Origin: Diploscapter coronatus
Lineage: Eukaryota; Nematoda; Chromadorea; Rhabditida; Rhabditidae
Assembly: GCA_964036155.1 (NCBI GenBank)
Contig: OZ038423.1
Coordinates: 6,773,249 to 6,837,248, forward strand
Direction: 5' to 3'
Length of the DNA stretch: 64,000 nucleotides
Shown here: piece after piece, positions 13,213-25,343 of the stretch
Layout: each line of letters opens with the position of its first letter
Position numbering within the stretch: position 1 is the first letter of the stretch
Translations under genes and position numbers: made by a program
The notes under the pieces: model-generated
Told to the model about the DNA's origin: nothing
What the model saw: only the letters and a program-made list of their open reading frames with translations
Database searches by the model: none

Positions 13213-16200
13213 ATGTCTCGAAAGGCTAGAGTCGGTGTTTTGACGGGTCTGAATGACGAAAAGGAAAATGGAAGCAGGGAGAAAAGCAGCAACGAGGCGG
13301 GATTTGATGGAACGGAAAATTTTGACAACTACGCTTTCGATCCCTTCTTCGGCATTAATCTCAAGTAAACCAACCCCCATTCATCATAAATTATGCAGAA
13401 CAAGAAATCATTTGTCAAAGTTGAACCAATGTTTTTATTTGTAAATATTGTCATTTTTTCGAATTGTAACACGAGGTTTTAAAAAGCTTGTTCTTTCATT
13501 CAGTTACTTTTTTCAATATCATCAAGAAAGATTTTCTTTCATAGAGCCGGATATGGGTGAAGGAAGGTTCGGTTTCGAAAAGAAAAAGAAATTGACCGTA
13601 TCTTCGACTTTTACTTCAAAAATTTAAAGGGAATAAAATCCTAATTGTGATGTGAACTTTCTGCACCCCAATAATCTGATCTCAAAACTCTTTTCATCAG
13701 AAGAATTGCAGAAACCCCAAGATCAGTCGCGCTGTGTTCGATGGCTATTGTGCCGGAGTCTCGAAGATTCGACTGTCCAGTTTGAAATCCTCAAACAAGG
13801 AATTGAAAGGTGAAATGGACTTTTGAGTGAATTTATAACTGCTCCTTCCAGACTGGATTACTGTAGGAGTGATTGTGGACAAGTCAGAAGTGCGGAAGAG
13901 TGCAAACGGCAAGGAGTACGTTATCTGGAAGATTCATGATCTCAAGGTATGAGTAATTGAGTTTTCTATTTGTAGATTGTTTTAGTTTAAATTTTCGAAT
14001 TCTTATCATCTGAAGTTGAAAATGAACTATCGTGAACTATATTTTGAAATGAGTTTTATATCGAGGCTGGAAATGTCTGCATCTTTATGAAAAGCTCTCC
14101 AAGACAGACAAACTATCGAAACTCCATCTTTAAAAATTGATAAAAGTTCAGGACGTTCAACAAAACCCAGTGAAAGTACTTATGTTTGGCGACTGCGCGA
14201 AGAATCATTGGAAATTGCCTCCAGGCTTCGTGATCGCACTCGTTTGTCCGCAATTCGCCGATGAACAACAGGCAAATCAAGAGGGCAGGACGCCACAGAC
14301 ATTCAAACGAAGTGCACCTGGTTAGTCTATCTTTTAATTTTAAAAAATGTTCTTCAGTCATCTTTTAGACTCGAAAAATGGAATTAAATTTAAAATTCAT
14401 AATTCATAATTCATTTCAGCCTCGAATCTTGTGACTCTGAAACTGATCAAGAGCAACCAAGTGATCGAGTTGGGAGTGAGTGCAAATTATGCTATTTGCA
14501 AGGTAGTTTTGAACAATTTAGTTCTTGTAATCCTCTACCAATTCAGTCGTTCCGTCAAGACGGTCTGCGCTGCAGCAATTTCGTCAACACCTCCCTTTCC
14601 GAGGTCTGCATCTTCCACGTCACGAATGAGGCGAGACGACTGGCTGCTAGAAGGGGTATGCATTTACTTTGCAACCAAAATCAAATGTGATAAATTAGTA
14701 GAGAAATCTAAACCAACTTGTATACCACTTCAATATGCTTTTTATTTTTCAAAAATTTAATCTAAACTGATTGAAACTAAGAATATATTTGATGAAGGAT
14801 AAAGTTATGTAATTTTCAGGCACATTCAGCAGCATAAGTTCTATGCCCAAGCCGCACCAAGAAGCACATCAGAATGCTGGTTCGTCACCGAATCTGTTCG
14901 TGCGAAACTCGTCTGCCAATTCTATGGTTCGATACTATTCATACTTTGCTTCATTAGTTTATTTGAGTTGTGAACGAATAATGCATATTTTCTGTTCACT
15001 CATTGTCAAAAGTGAAGATAACACCCATTATTCCTCGCTGACGTTAGAATATTCACTAGAAATGACTGCTTGCATCAACTTTTCGAGAAAAAGGCATCTT
15101 AATCATCTCATGTTTATTTCCAGAGTCTGATTGCCGGCCAAGCTTTGAATTCGTCAGGAACAATGCGAGTGAGCAGTGCGAATGTGCAGGAGGCCAGACC
15201 GAAGGAACTCAAACCGACCACTTTGGAGGAGGAGAGGAAGACGCTAGAGGAAATCGTTCAATCCAGGGTATTTTTTTTTCTAAAAAAGCTGAATATCGGG
15301 AAATGAAGAATTATTAGTTTAGAGGTATGGTAGGAAAGAGTTGGGAAATAAACCGTGCCAAAATGATCTTAATTTTGCTGTAAAATTAAATCTGATCGTA
15401 TCTTACTGCATCTCATTACAGCAATTTTTCATCTTGAAACTATCCAAACTTTTGATAAGACTTCCTTTTCTAACATCACTTTTTGTAAACGAATGGATTC
15501 CAGCCCCAATCCCTGAGTTCCCGAATTCTGAAGAAGGCGGCCGATGCAAAGATGCAGTCCAAATCCTCTCCCTCTGCAGGCAGATCTACCCTCTCCCCTT
15601 CCAAACTCATCAAATCAATGCCTTCCAGTTCTCAAACCGAGACCAAACCTGCCTCGTTCGCGGAATTCCTCAAGGTAAGCTAATTTTTGTGTAAAACTAG
15701 ACAAATATGAATTCATTTATGTTAAGTTCATTAACGAATTAGGCATTAGGACATTTTTGCACTTCTTAACTTGACAATTAAGTCGAAATTTGTGGGTTTG
15801 ATTGTTTTTATTTATGACAAACCGATCATTTTTAATCTCGAATAATTGAAAGTAACTTGAAACCTATTCAAGTAAATTTAAACATCAATTTGAAAAAAAA
15901 AACGATAAAAATCGTATTTCGACTCCAGTCTCATATTAATTTGTATCCATCAACTAAAATCGATTTTTGACTTTTCTGTTTTCACTCAAACAAATTTTCT
16001 ATTTTCAGGAGGCAGAAAAGGCGAATTCCCAGGTGAAGGATGTCTTGTTGAAGAAGGAAGAGGACTCGATCAAATCAGAGCCTCTATCACAGCCGTCCGT
16101 TCAACCTGTGCCTGCCCCAGTAGTGCCTCGTCTGGGGATGAATTGTCACTCCTCTCGAGGGGGTCGCTCTGCCATTGTCACTCTCGAGAGAAGTCCGCAG

Positions 16201-17909
16201 AAGAGACTTGCTTCACTCCAGTCTGCGCAAGACGGAGAGGCACCCTCCTCCACTCGCTCTCCCCTCGTCCTCGACGAAAGAGCCGAAGCTGCTAAGGTTG
16301 GACACTTTTTTCATTGTATAGTATTTTGATTGATTGATTCATTCATGGATAAAGATCCTATATCTATTCTTTCAATTTCACTATCCTACTAAACTAGACG
16401 GAGATAGTGCAAAACTGCAACCATTAGAATTTTTTAATTTATATAGATTAAAAATATTACCGTTAAAATATCCAACTTCGATTTTGCTGAATTTTCTACT
16501 TTTGCAGGCCCCAATAGTGACTTCATTTTCTAATTGATTGCATTTGCATTTCAGAGACGCGCAATCGCAGTTCTGAAGCGCAAAGCTGCCGAAGCCAGTC
16601 AAACAGGCATCAGACTCGGTTCTATCGGTAAAAACGCCTTTCATACAATTCTTCATTTCAACAAATTTTAGATAATCCAGAGGAATCCGCAGCCAAAAAG
16701 AGGAAACTCGAATCTGTCGATGACACAAAACTAGAAGAATTGCTGAAGAGACGACCAAAGTCGTATGCCGCTGTGCAGGAGGTGAAACTATCATTTTTGA
16801 TATCCCTAAATTGTATAAAATTTTTGTACACTAGAATTTCTTTTTAAAACTGAGTCTAGTTTTCTGTGGAAATTGTTTTAATTTAAAGTAATCAATCATT
16901 TTGAGTGTTATTTTTTTTTTTTAAATCTTGCCTTCCTTCGCTCTTCAGTCGGAAATAACGTCTTCGTTTCAAAATCATAAATTCAGGCTCAAAGCGAAGA
17001 ACTGCAAGCTCGTCTGAACAAGATGGAAGAGCGAGAAAAGCTGGAGACATTCATGAACTCAACTACGTCTGTCAAGAACGTCAAGGTCGTCACTTGCAAG
17101 GAGGTGATTCGTTGAAATTATATATTTTATTTTTTACAAAAATCTTTTTGTCATAAATCTCATATTTTGTGCCTGTTTTCGAAAGAAATTCAATGAACCA
17201 TGTTTTCAGTGTGGTTACACAGCCCAATCAGCGAGTGAATTCTGCAAGGGCAAAGGCCACTCCCTGACTTGGAGCAAAGCGGAAAAGCGATTCTTTAAGT
17301 GCAAGAGCTGCAGGTCAAGATGCGTCGCCTTCGGCCTCCTTCCGCACAAGCGGTGCAAGGTGAGTTTTTTTGCTTGTTCTTGGAAAAGGAATTCATCTTT
17401 TCTGAATTTCATTGCAATTTTCATCAAATTTGAAATTCCCAGCTCACTTATCACTGAAATTATCGATGCAAAATGCCCATAACCGCTCATTTGAACTTTT
17501 TCGCTAATCAAGCAGCACATTTTTTGTTAGAGTACGAACATTTTAGAAGGAATAACTATCACTAAAATCTTTGATTTCTAAAAGAACGCACACTATAGCG
17601 ACTGATTAATGAGCCGTATTTTAAAAATTTACCAAAATATAACTAAACTCGCCGGTATAGTTAAATCCGAGATGTGATTTTCCCACAACACATTTGATCA
17701 GTCTATTTCTAATTGCAAAGAGAACATCAATATCGAGACCAACACTCGGAATACTCATACTGAAAGAAAACATCTTCATTTTAAAATTTCAGACCTGTGG
17801 CGACAAAGGCGAATGGGAACGCGTTGCGATGTGTGACGAGAGGAAAGTCAAACTCGAAACGGAGAAATTGGAGCTGCGAGGGGAAGAACGCAAATTCGTC
17901 AATAGCTAG
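13213..17909 (+). CDS. MCM10: MCM10 replication initiation factor
   Basis: About 660 aa; binds CMG helicase, ssDNA and pol alpha. Exons: 13213-13364, 13712-13809, 13852-13946, 14152-14320, 14420-14502, 14547-14655, 14820-14926, 15124-15267, 15504-15674, 16009-16296, 16555-16627, 16672-16781, 16987-17103, 17210-17359, 17793-17909. The internal OB fold (~80-190, with DWITVGVIVDKS and VKVLMFGDC) runs into the CCCH zinc finger (~198-222): C-x9-C-x11-C-x2-H, the family spacing. The C-terminus (~568-640) has the zinc-ribbon array CKECG, FCKGKGH, FKCKSC, KRCKTCG, then the conserved RGEERKFVNS end. Exon 5 must end at 14502: the stronger-looking donor at 14476 is also in frame but removes the first zinc Cys. 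The middle is low-complexity Ser/Lys-rich. TTTTTCAG ends three bases before the ATG. Confidence 0.95.
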
Positions 17910-19214
17910 GGAGGCACTCATTGACGACAGGAAGGTAATTCGTTTGCAATTCTGTAAGCTATGACGCTTTTCTTATCAAATTTGGAAGGTATTCACTCAA
18001 ATTTTTTGAAATTCACTTGAAACTTACTACATATCATAACATTCGCAGTTAAGATTATTTGGACTTGACAATTCACTTATTCAAATTTATCGTATATCGT
18101 AATTTATCTGTAAAAATTGCACTATCATTTGTTATTTGGATCTTTTTCTTGTTATCTTGAAAACCTATCTGTTTTTCTTTCTTACAAAAATGACGAGTAA
18201 TTATTTGGCTTGAATCTTGAAAAACTTTCTGATTTTGGTAAAACAATAAACTATTTTGTGGGCATAAAGTCTAGACGTTAAGCACTGGAAATGACAACAA
18301 TTGAAAATTATTACGTCATGGAATAACAAACTTCTTTTCAAATAATTTTCTTATCTATATTTTTGTTTAAAAATAAAGATTCTAAATCCATCAAGAGGAT
18401 ATGCATTAGACTTGTCACTAAAGACATTCTATCCGCCAAAATATCTTATAATACTATCTTTGAATCCGTCAGATAAAGTGGTAATAGTACACGACCTTAT
18501 ATACTTTTCTTTGGATTTCTAGAGAGGCCAAATGAATTTTCGAAATTGATAATCATGGAAAAATTCGATATCAGCATGACCGACGAAGTTAGCTGGAGCA
18601 GAATGCTCTTTAGACTCTGAAAATAGTTCAGTGGGTATAAAGTCATGGTCATTCTTGTGAGGTAAAATTTTTTGCAATCGCTTTCTATTTTTTCGGTCAG
18701 TCATTTTCATTGCTTTTAGAGATGATATAAAATTTGAAGTTTATTCCGCTCAAATTTATCACTTTTTGCGCAGTTTCACCCAAAGATTTCATTATTCAAC
18801 TTCGACTCATGGCAGACTGTTACACCTTTCTTTGTAACTTATTGTCAGAGAATTAGGTCTTATTGGGAGTGTCTTTCTCCTGTGTCCGGTGAAATGGCCA
18901 AAAGCTTGAGTGAATTCGGGTGATGATGTTAGTTGTGGGATGCTGTCTGTTTTATTTTGATTACCAGAACGCTTGGATCTCAACACTTTATTCCAAGGTA
19001 ACCAGCACGTAAGTTGGAGCCAAAGAAAAACCAGAAAAAATAATAAGAACGAGGAACAACATAAAGTGAAAAGTTAGGGCTTGCCTTAAATCAGAGAAGA
19101 GAGGGAGCAGACATGAAAGGGAATTGGCCCGCTCCCAAATTGGTCATTCGAGTGGGGGAATTGGAACATTTGAATTTAAATATAATTAAATTTGAAGGCC
19201 ACCTTAGTCGGTGC
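17910..19214. other. Intergenic, MCM10 3' end to Cys-rich gene 3' end
   Basis: This is a convergent intergenic region. It is AT-rich, with a candidate MCM10 poly(A) signal AATAAA at 18245-18250 and TTTATT words at 18951 and 18987 that could serve the minus-strand neighbour. Only short, non-conserved ORFs are present. I recognise nothing else in it. Confidence 0.6.
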
Positions 19215-20196
19215 CTAGACAGAGGGGCAACAAATGTCGGCAGGAGTGTAACAAGTAAAGCCATCAAAACAGGTGCCGTCTGTGCATGGGCCAGCTTGTA
19301 CGCTTGCGTCACAGATTCCCGAAACTGAAATAGCACCAATTTAATGTGGAGCTAGAAATTCGTTTTTTTCAAAATAATAATAATCGTAGTTTTACTCACC
19401 GCAGTGTGAATCGACGCACACTTGAGCACCGCCATTGAAGGTAGGATCGAAGACGGCAACGTACCCGGCCGGGCAAAGTCCGCCGACGGTTGGGACACTT
19501 TGACAGCTCGGATTCCTATAATCGAGACCCTGGACTGGGCAACAGCTTGTTCCAGCTGCATCACAAGCATAACCGGGCTAAATTTTTGAATGTCTTAATT
19601 TAAAAATGATCTTCATCTATTTTATGAAAAATAATATATATCGACGCCAGATGGATCGAAAAAAGTGACCGGAAATTTCAAACACATAATTCGAATTGCT
19701 ACTTTTCCCATTTCTAAATATATATGCTCAGTTCACCGTTGAGCATCCGCCGTTGATGCACGAACCAAAAGCTTGTTCCGGAACTTCGCAAATACCCTAA
19801 AATACTTCCTTTAATATGATAATGTTGTTCTTGAAATTGTAGCAGCTTGTAGACAGAATATGACCACTTACAACAAGGTTAGAGGTACTTCCTCCTGCGC
19901 AACAAACACCATTTTGGAGAGATGTACCAGTTGGGCACATGCCATCAACTGACGGTGCTCCAGCCTGACCATTAGGGCATGCTGCAATCAAGCAGCACAC
20001 TCCGTTAAAGTAGAATCCTCCATTGTAGCAGGTAGTTCCGTACGCTGGCGCCACTGTCATTCCTTGAGGGCACGCAGAAGGCGCGGGGGTCTGAAAATGC
20101 AATTTCTTTGGCAAATCTTAATTGCAGGCTAACCTGTTGTCCATACTGAGCAGAAACGCTAAGAGCAAGAGTGAGAACAAAGACGGCGACGAGCAT
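19215..20196 (-). CDS. Secreted cysteine-rich protein, lustrin/CC-module type
   Basis: About 209 aa. Exons: 20196-20134, 20090-19872, 19796-19737, 19577-19400, 19324-19215. Residues 1-16 are a clear signal peptide (MLVAVFVLTLALSVSA). The mature part is a chain of short Cys modules built on CPxG, an aromatic/Gly stretch and GVCC, SCCP or ICCP, similar to lustrin-type Cys-rich repeats common in nematode secreted proteins. No enzyme motif is present, so a structural, cuticle or defence-associated extracellular role is only inference. An ATTTCAG acceptor ends nine bases before the ATG. A TATA-like TATAAA on the minus strand at 20354-20349 could be the promoter. It is divergent from the gene at 21105. 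Confidence 0.8.
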
Positions 20197-21104
20197 TATA
20201 TTACCTGAAATATCAAGATTGGTATTCAATACAGGAAATAATCGAGATCTTGATTGATAGACCGAGAATAAGGCGAATTTCTCAGAGTATCAAGAAATAT
20301 CCAAATGTCCTTAATGGAATGAATTGTCATCGAATGAAAAGTTTCGTTTTTATAGTACCTCGTCACGATCATGGATCAACATTCGGAAAGTTCATGGACT
20401 TCCTCCGTCCACTTTGCTTTGCACTCTCAAAATAACTTGTTCTGTGCGGTTTGGCATTTAGAGCTTGCGAGTCCTTTGTTTTATTGGTAGCTGAATTCAA
20501 AACGCCGAAAAATCACGGAATGTACACTTTAGACGCTAAATTGACATTTGCAGAGGATATCGTTCATAATAGCTGAAGTTCAATGAAGAACAAGCCTGAT
20601 ATTTAGTAAATGCGACTGAACGATCTTGACAAATTGAGAAATTTCTTAAATTATTGAATAAGTATTTTATTCTCTAATTGAGTGATCAAATGAATGTCTT
20701 ACATTTTATCGAGTACACTCCATTTTCGTCAAACCTATTCAAACATTTTAGAAAATCAATGTACATCAACACAATAATGATCAGCGTCGCAAATCATCTG
20801 TACAGTTGGTTGTTATTTTGACACAGAATGACCATGTCATTGGTCAAATTTGACAATTCTCATCATTTCCTGAAAATAATGAGCATCTCTAGTGTTTATT
20901 CAGTCCAACTGATCGTACAGTTCCTCAGTTTCTCCGCATGACGTATCGACTAACATGCGCACATTAGTCGTCCAGAATTAGAGATCCCTAGTCCCGAAAT
21001 ACGAAAATAGCGAGAGCGAACAGAGCTATAAAGGTCGACGGCTATGAAGCCTTGAATATCAGGCTGCTTGAGCTAATCATTTATATTCTCGAATTAATTT
21101 CAAA
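20197..21104. promoter_or_regulatory. Divergent intergenic region between two secreted-protein genes
   Basis: There are 908 bp between the two start codons. On minus, TATAAA lies at 20354-20349, ahead of the 19215-20196 gene. On plus, TATAAA lies at 21027-21032, 73 bases before the ATG at 21105, at a normal distance for a core promoter. No other gene is visible. Confidence 0.5.
21027..21032 (+). promoter_or_regulatory. TATA box of the 21105 secreted-protein gene
   Basis: TATAAA sits in a GC-richer context 73 bp before the ATG, leaving about 45 bp of 5' UTR after a start site 30 bp downstream. Unlike most genes here there is no nearby 3' splice acceptor, so a conventional promoter fits. Confidence 0.5.
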
Positions 21105-21601
21105 ATGTCTAATTTCTACATCGCAATTTTCTTTCTTGCAATTGTACCCACTACATATTCATTTCCAGCCGTAATGGTTTGAAAAATAGAAATTTAAAAG
21201 AAGTAATAATGCAGCCTTTTCAGAGTCTATGTCCGACTGGATCTGATCCTATAGGTCCAGCCATTTTCGGCGCTTGTCCCATGCTCAGCCAGGTCGGATA
21301 CGATGGACAAACCTGCTGCGCTCTAGACAATTCTTTCGAACCCGAAGTAAGATTTGGTTTATTTCTTAATAAATATGGGCAACTTCAGATGTTTCCTCCT
21401 GGTATGATGCAAGGTCCTGCTGGGTTCGGCGGCATGGGACCCGGATTCATGCCAGGCTTCGAAGGGCCACCCGGATGCTGCGACAATAATCTACCACCAA
21501 TCGATCTCGTATTTTGAACCCTTATAAAATTTATTCATTTCTACATTTAGATGGATATGAACATGCCAGGACCTGATGTGATGCCATTCGGCCCATTCTA
21601 A
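21105..21601 (+). CDS. Small secreted protein, CC-containing and Met/Gly/Pro-rich
   Basis: About 121 aa. Exons: 21105-21176, 21224-21346, 21389-21508, 21551-21601. Residues 1-19 form a signal peptide (MSNFYIAIFFLAIVPTTYS). Next comes a Cys segment, CPTGSDP...GACP...QTCCA, then a Gly/Met/Pro/Phe-rich stretch (GPAGFGGMGPGFMPGF), a second PPGCCD and an acidic MDMNMPGPD tail. It recalls the neighbouring divergent Cys-rich gene (CPxG and CC) but is shorter. No known family was recognised. TATAAA at 21027-21032 and all splice phases support a real gene. Confidence 0.75.
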
Positions 21602-22368
21602 TGGCATGATAGACTTTCATCGAATTTGGATTTGGTTAGTGTGCAACTTGCAGCAATAGAACTAGAAATGAAGTTCAGAATTTCACACGTCAGGCCGAAA
21701 TATCTTTTCATATTTATCTAGTCCGCTTATCTGTATATTTTGACAAGTGCACAATAAATTTTATCGAAAACTTTCTCAAATCAATATATTTCTGTTGGTC
21801 GATGAGACTTGTATTCTTTCCATGAAACTTGCAGATCGTATTTGTACAGACGAATATCCAATCGCCTATTTTCACAAGTCTATATCGAAATAACGAGTGG
21901 GTGTCGATTTTGTGCAATTTTAAACTAAAATGTGGCTCAGACGATTTTTACATCCTTGACCAAGGATGTACGGACCCGGACGTTAATTAATGTCCGAGTC
22001 CGGTTCGGGTCCGTGGTGAGAAAATGTTCGATTTCTGGGTCCTAATTTTTACGGACCGCATACATCCCTGATTAAAAGGAATATTTATTTCAGTTACGAT
22101 TATCCCACATCAGTTTTGGATGTCTTCGAGAGTTGTCTGTATCATGTGCATTGAAACTAAATTGTTATTTCACATTTTATTGAATAAAATTTCCACATAA
22201 AATTTGAGATTACTATAGTCAAGTTTTGTTTTATGTTAATCTTCCGACTTCACGCCATTTATTCGTTTGTGAATCGTATTCCTCGATTGAATTACAAAAA
22301 ATTTCCATAGAATAGCTTTGAAATCTAAATTAACAAATATTTCGTATAAAGATATGCAAAATCTCAGC
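21602..22368. other. Intergenic between the 21105 gene and the kelch gene 3' end
   Basis: It holds the 3' UTR of the plus-strand secreted gene, the 110-bp MITE at 21961-22070 and, from about 22081, the kelch gene 3' flank that is also present at 24141. Confidence 0.6.
21961..22070. mobile_element. Short hAT-like MITE (110 bp)
   Basis: The ends are imperfect inverted repeats: CAAGGATGTACGGACC on the left, and CAGGGATGTATGCGGTCC reading in from the right. They resemble the ends of the MITE at 26727-27858. No target duplication could be read (left flank TCCTTGAC, right flank ATTAAAAG). It stops just before the duplicated kelch block begins. Confidence 0.4.
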
Positions 22369-22965
22369 TCACGTTCCTCCGATTGCATACAATTTCCCAT
22401 TAGCGACAATGAGCGAATGATCTTCTCTTACATAATTCATATCAGCGATTTGAGAAATTTGACTGTCAACCGGAGTTGAGGGGTCGAAACACAGACAGGA
22501 TTTGAATATACCATTACTAAATATATAATGATACATTATTTACCGTACAAAATTAACGATTTCCATCCTCCAGATATGTAAATTCTTCCATTTAACGATG
22601 CGACTCCGAAAGAATGTCGTTGTTCTGGAATCTCTCCAATTTCAATCCATTCTCGTTCATCATCTGATAATCGATATATTTTTTTATCATATTCCTCAAT
22701 AACTGAACATCCATAATTACAATAATGAATATGCTATAATGTGACCGTATAAAATTCCATCGCATGTTATTGTCTGAGAAAATTCAATTGGAAGAGGAAG
22801 AGCAGGCCCTGTTTGCCATTTTCCGTCTGTTAAAATCTGAATAAATTATTTCATGGACTCTCATCCGATCTTCTTACATCAACTCGATTCGTCTTTTGAT
22901 ATGTTTCAGGATCATATCCACCCGAATAATACAATTTGTCTTTGAAATAAGCCACAGATGCAAGG
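22081..22965 (-). repeat. Tandem duplicated block, copy 1 (kelch exons 6-9 plus 3' flank)
   Basis: It is homologous to 24141-24823 plus 29119-29312, starting at ATATTTATTT and the following CTTCGAGAGTTGTCT stretch of the 3' flank. It covers four exons of the intact kelch gene and supplies the unoccupied insertion site (A22731|T22732) of the Helitron found in copy 2. Confidence 0.85.
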
Positions 22966-23868
22966 TCACGCCATTCAGGAGGATCTGGACCTGTAAAATT
23001 CTTTGAATCAATCATTCATGGATTTGTTGATAAGACCTCTTGAAATTTGTCGAGTATTCAAATCGAAAATTTCAAACGATTTTTTATTCGGACTAATTGC
23101 GAGAATCTAAAAATTACAAAATTTTAAACCCCAAATAAAATAACTAACTTTATCTTTTGTGGTTGCTACTTGATGTGGCCAGAAATTATTAGTAAAATTC
23201 GCAAGCTGCTCAACAGAATTAGTATGCGAATCAAACAGACAAATTCTTCCTTCGCTAACATCGTCGTTTTCATAATAATATACTAAATACTAAAGTTAAC
23301 TTTTGAGAATACAACGGAATATTTTCCTACGATAGAATAAAGTTTTATTCTGCTGACTTTGAAAAGCTAGAATAACAAGACCGGCCAAAAGAAGTGTACA
23401 TAATAGAGTTAATAGAAAAATGTATCTTTTAAACCAAGGATATTCACGATTTTCCCTGAAAGGCAGTAAAGGATAAAATATGTTTCAGGTAAAATTATTT
23501 AGAAAAACTGCAAATTTCATCGGTAATAATTCATTTCGTAAAATACTCCGGACAAAAGAAGTGCGCATGTGTGTTTCAACTGAAAGTAATTAGAACTGCA
23601 TGAAATAAACTATTTATTTATTTTTATTTTTTCGTGTATTTCGTGCGTTAAATTGTTTGTTCATGCAATTCCACGTTTCAGAATGCCTCATTATATCATT
23701 CGCATTTCACCTCGTTTCCATCATAGCTTGATTGTTTGCACCCAGTAATTGACGAGCCTCAGGCGGACTGCCAGTAAACTTAACAATATTTCGTAAATGC
23801 ATGTAAGGATATCAGATAAAAATTGAGCTTTAACTTACAGGACTTGAAGAATCACTAAGGTTTGCCAT
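22369..23868 (-). CDS. Single-pass membrane protein with kelch repeats
   Basis: About 300 aa. Exons: 23868-23839, 23757-23711, 23455-23331, 23282-23149, 23106-23037, 22990-22878, 22836-22746, 22702-22558, 22516-22369; phases agree throughout. A short polar N-terminus is followed by one hydrophobic span at ~37-57 (YIFLLTLLCTLLLAGLVILA) flanked inside by Lys/Arg, suggesting type II topology with the rest outside. The remainder shows kelch blades: DKLYYSGGYDP, NGRIYISGGW, NGKLYAIGG, with EWxxIGEIP-type strands. No BTB domain is present, so it is not a typical CUL3 adaptor. Exon 2 uses an unusual CCTGAG acceptor. Its 3' half is duplicated just upstream. The function is unknown. Confidence 0.78.
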
Positions 23869-23925
23869 TTTGATCATCTCCACGTATATCAAGTAATAAG
23901 CTAAACAAGTCTTGGTTTGAGTCGA

Positions 23926-23987
23926 GGTGGGGACGAACTTGAGGTCATGCTCTAGATAGTGATACACAACCACTGCGCTAGACCACC
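23926..23987 (-). repeat. tRNA-like (SINE head) fragment
   Basis: On the minus strand, TAGCGCAGTGG is a perfect polymerase III box A (23980-23970). About 30 nt further on is a degenerate box B, AAGTTCGTCCCC (23940-23929). GGTGG and CCACC at the ends could pair. At 62 nt it is too short and too degenerate for a working tRNA. Confidence 0.4.
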
Positions 23988-25276
23988 ACTATTAGAAATA
24001 AACAAATGAAGGGGTTTTGAATTGGTTGAACAATAATTTGCTCAAATTTGAATACCATCCAAAATATCATCTCGCATTCAAGTGAAATATGCTCAAGAGG
24101 AAGAGAAAGTAAGAAGTTTTCATTTGAATAAATATTCAAAATATTTATTTTAACTACAATTATCCCTCATCACTTTTGGATATCTTCGAGAGTTGTCTTT
24201 ATCATGCGCATCGAATTAGAATGCACGAAATTGAATAAAGATACTATTTATTAAAACCATATGAAAATTACGGAAATTAAATGTATTGAAATTGGAGATT
24301 TCAGATATTGATTTCTCCGACTTCTCGCCATTTGTTTGTGGATCGTATTCTTCAATAGTGTCACAGAAGTTTATCGGACAATATAAACTATCAGTTCTTT
24401 TTTCAATATTTTGAAATCTAAACCCTTAGGCTATTTTAGTCATCATAAATTTGTTAGTTTCTACCCTCTGATTGCATACAATTTTTCATTCGCAGCAACA
24501 AGCGAATGTTGATTTCTTGAATAATTCATATCACCGATTTGAGAAATTTGACTATAAACTGGAGCTAAGGGATCGAAACACCGACAGGATTTGCATGTTT
24601 CATCACTAAATATATAATGATACATTATTTACCATACAAAATTAACGACTTCCGTCCTCCAGTTATGTAAATTTTTCCATTTAGCGATGCAACTCCGAAA
24701 AGACGTCGTTCTTCTGGAATCTCTCCAATTTCAATCCATTCTCGTTCATCGTCTGATAATCGGCATATCATTTCACTATTGTCTCCATCAATAACTGAAT
24801 ATTCATAATTACAATAATGAATATCCTACTCTTTAGTAAAACCCCTGAGTGTGTTTGTCTGTGTGTCCAACGCTATTGCTTGAAGTGGGATGAATAAAAA
24901 TGGTTGAATGTGGTATGGTTGGATGCAGAATTTTCCTGCGGTGTGCAACGTAAAAAACCCGATTGATTTTGGTTCAGGAAATGGGTACTTTTACCCAAAA
25001 AACTGTTTTTTCTTACTTAATCTGTGTATCCAACGCTATAACTTTAAGGGGAGTAAAAAAAGTATGATGATATATATATGGTTGGATGCGTAATTTTCCG
25101 GTGGTGTGCAACGTATAGGTTTTGTTTGAGTTTGATGAGATAATTGGGCAATTATCCTTATATTAGAAGTGATTTTGCCTTTAGCATTTTGCTCTCTCAC
25201 CCCCGCATGCTATTTCTCTGCGGGGAGAATGGGCTCTTTATTCCGAATGTCTCTGAAAGGAGAGAGTCGCGAGCAT

Positions 25277-25343
25277 GCTTGGATGGCCAAGTGGATAGCG
25301 CATATGACCCTATGGCGAGTATATGATGCGAGAGTTCGATTCT
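25277..25343 (+). repeat. tRNA-like (SINE-like) sequence in the Helitron
   Basis: Box A TGGCCAAGTGG (25284-25294) and box B AGTTCGATTCT (25333-25343) are 38 nt apart, as in tRNA promoters, and are followed by a T run at 25343-25348. The acceptor stem does not pair, so it is a tRNA-derived repeat or tRNA pseudogene. It is missing from the related unit at 28640. Confidence 0.5.

Noticed and set aside
25277..25343. Functional tRNA gene
   Set aside because: Boxes A and B are good but the acceptor stem does not pair, and no clear anticodon arm could be drawn.
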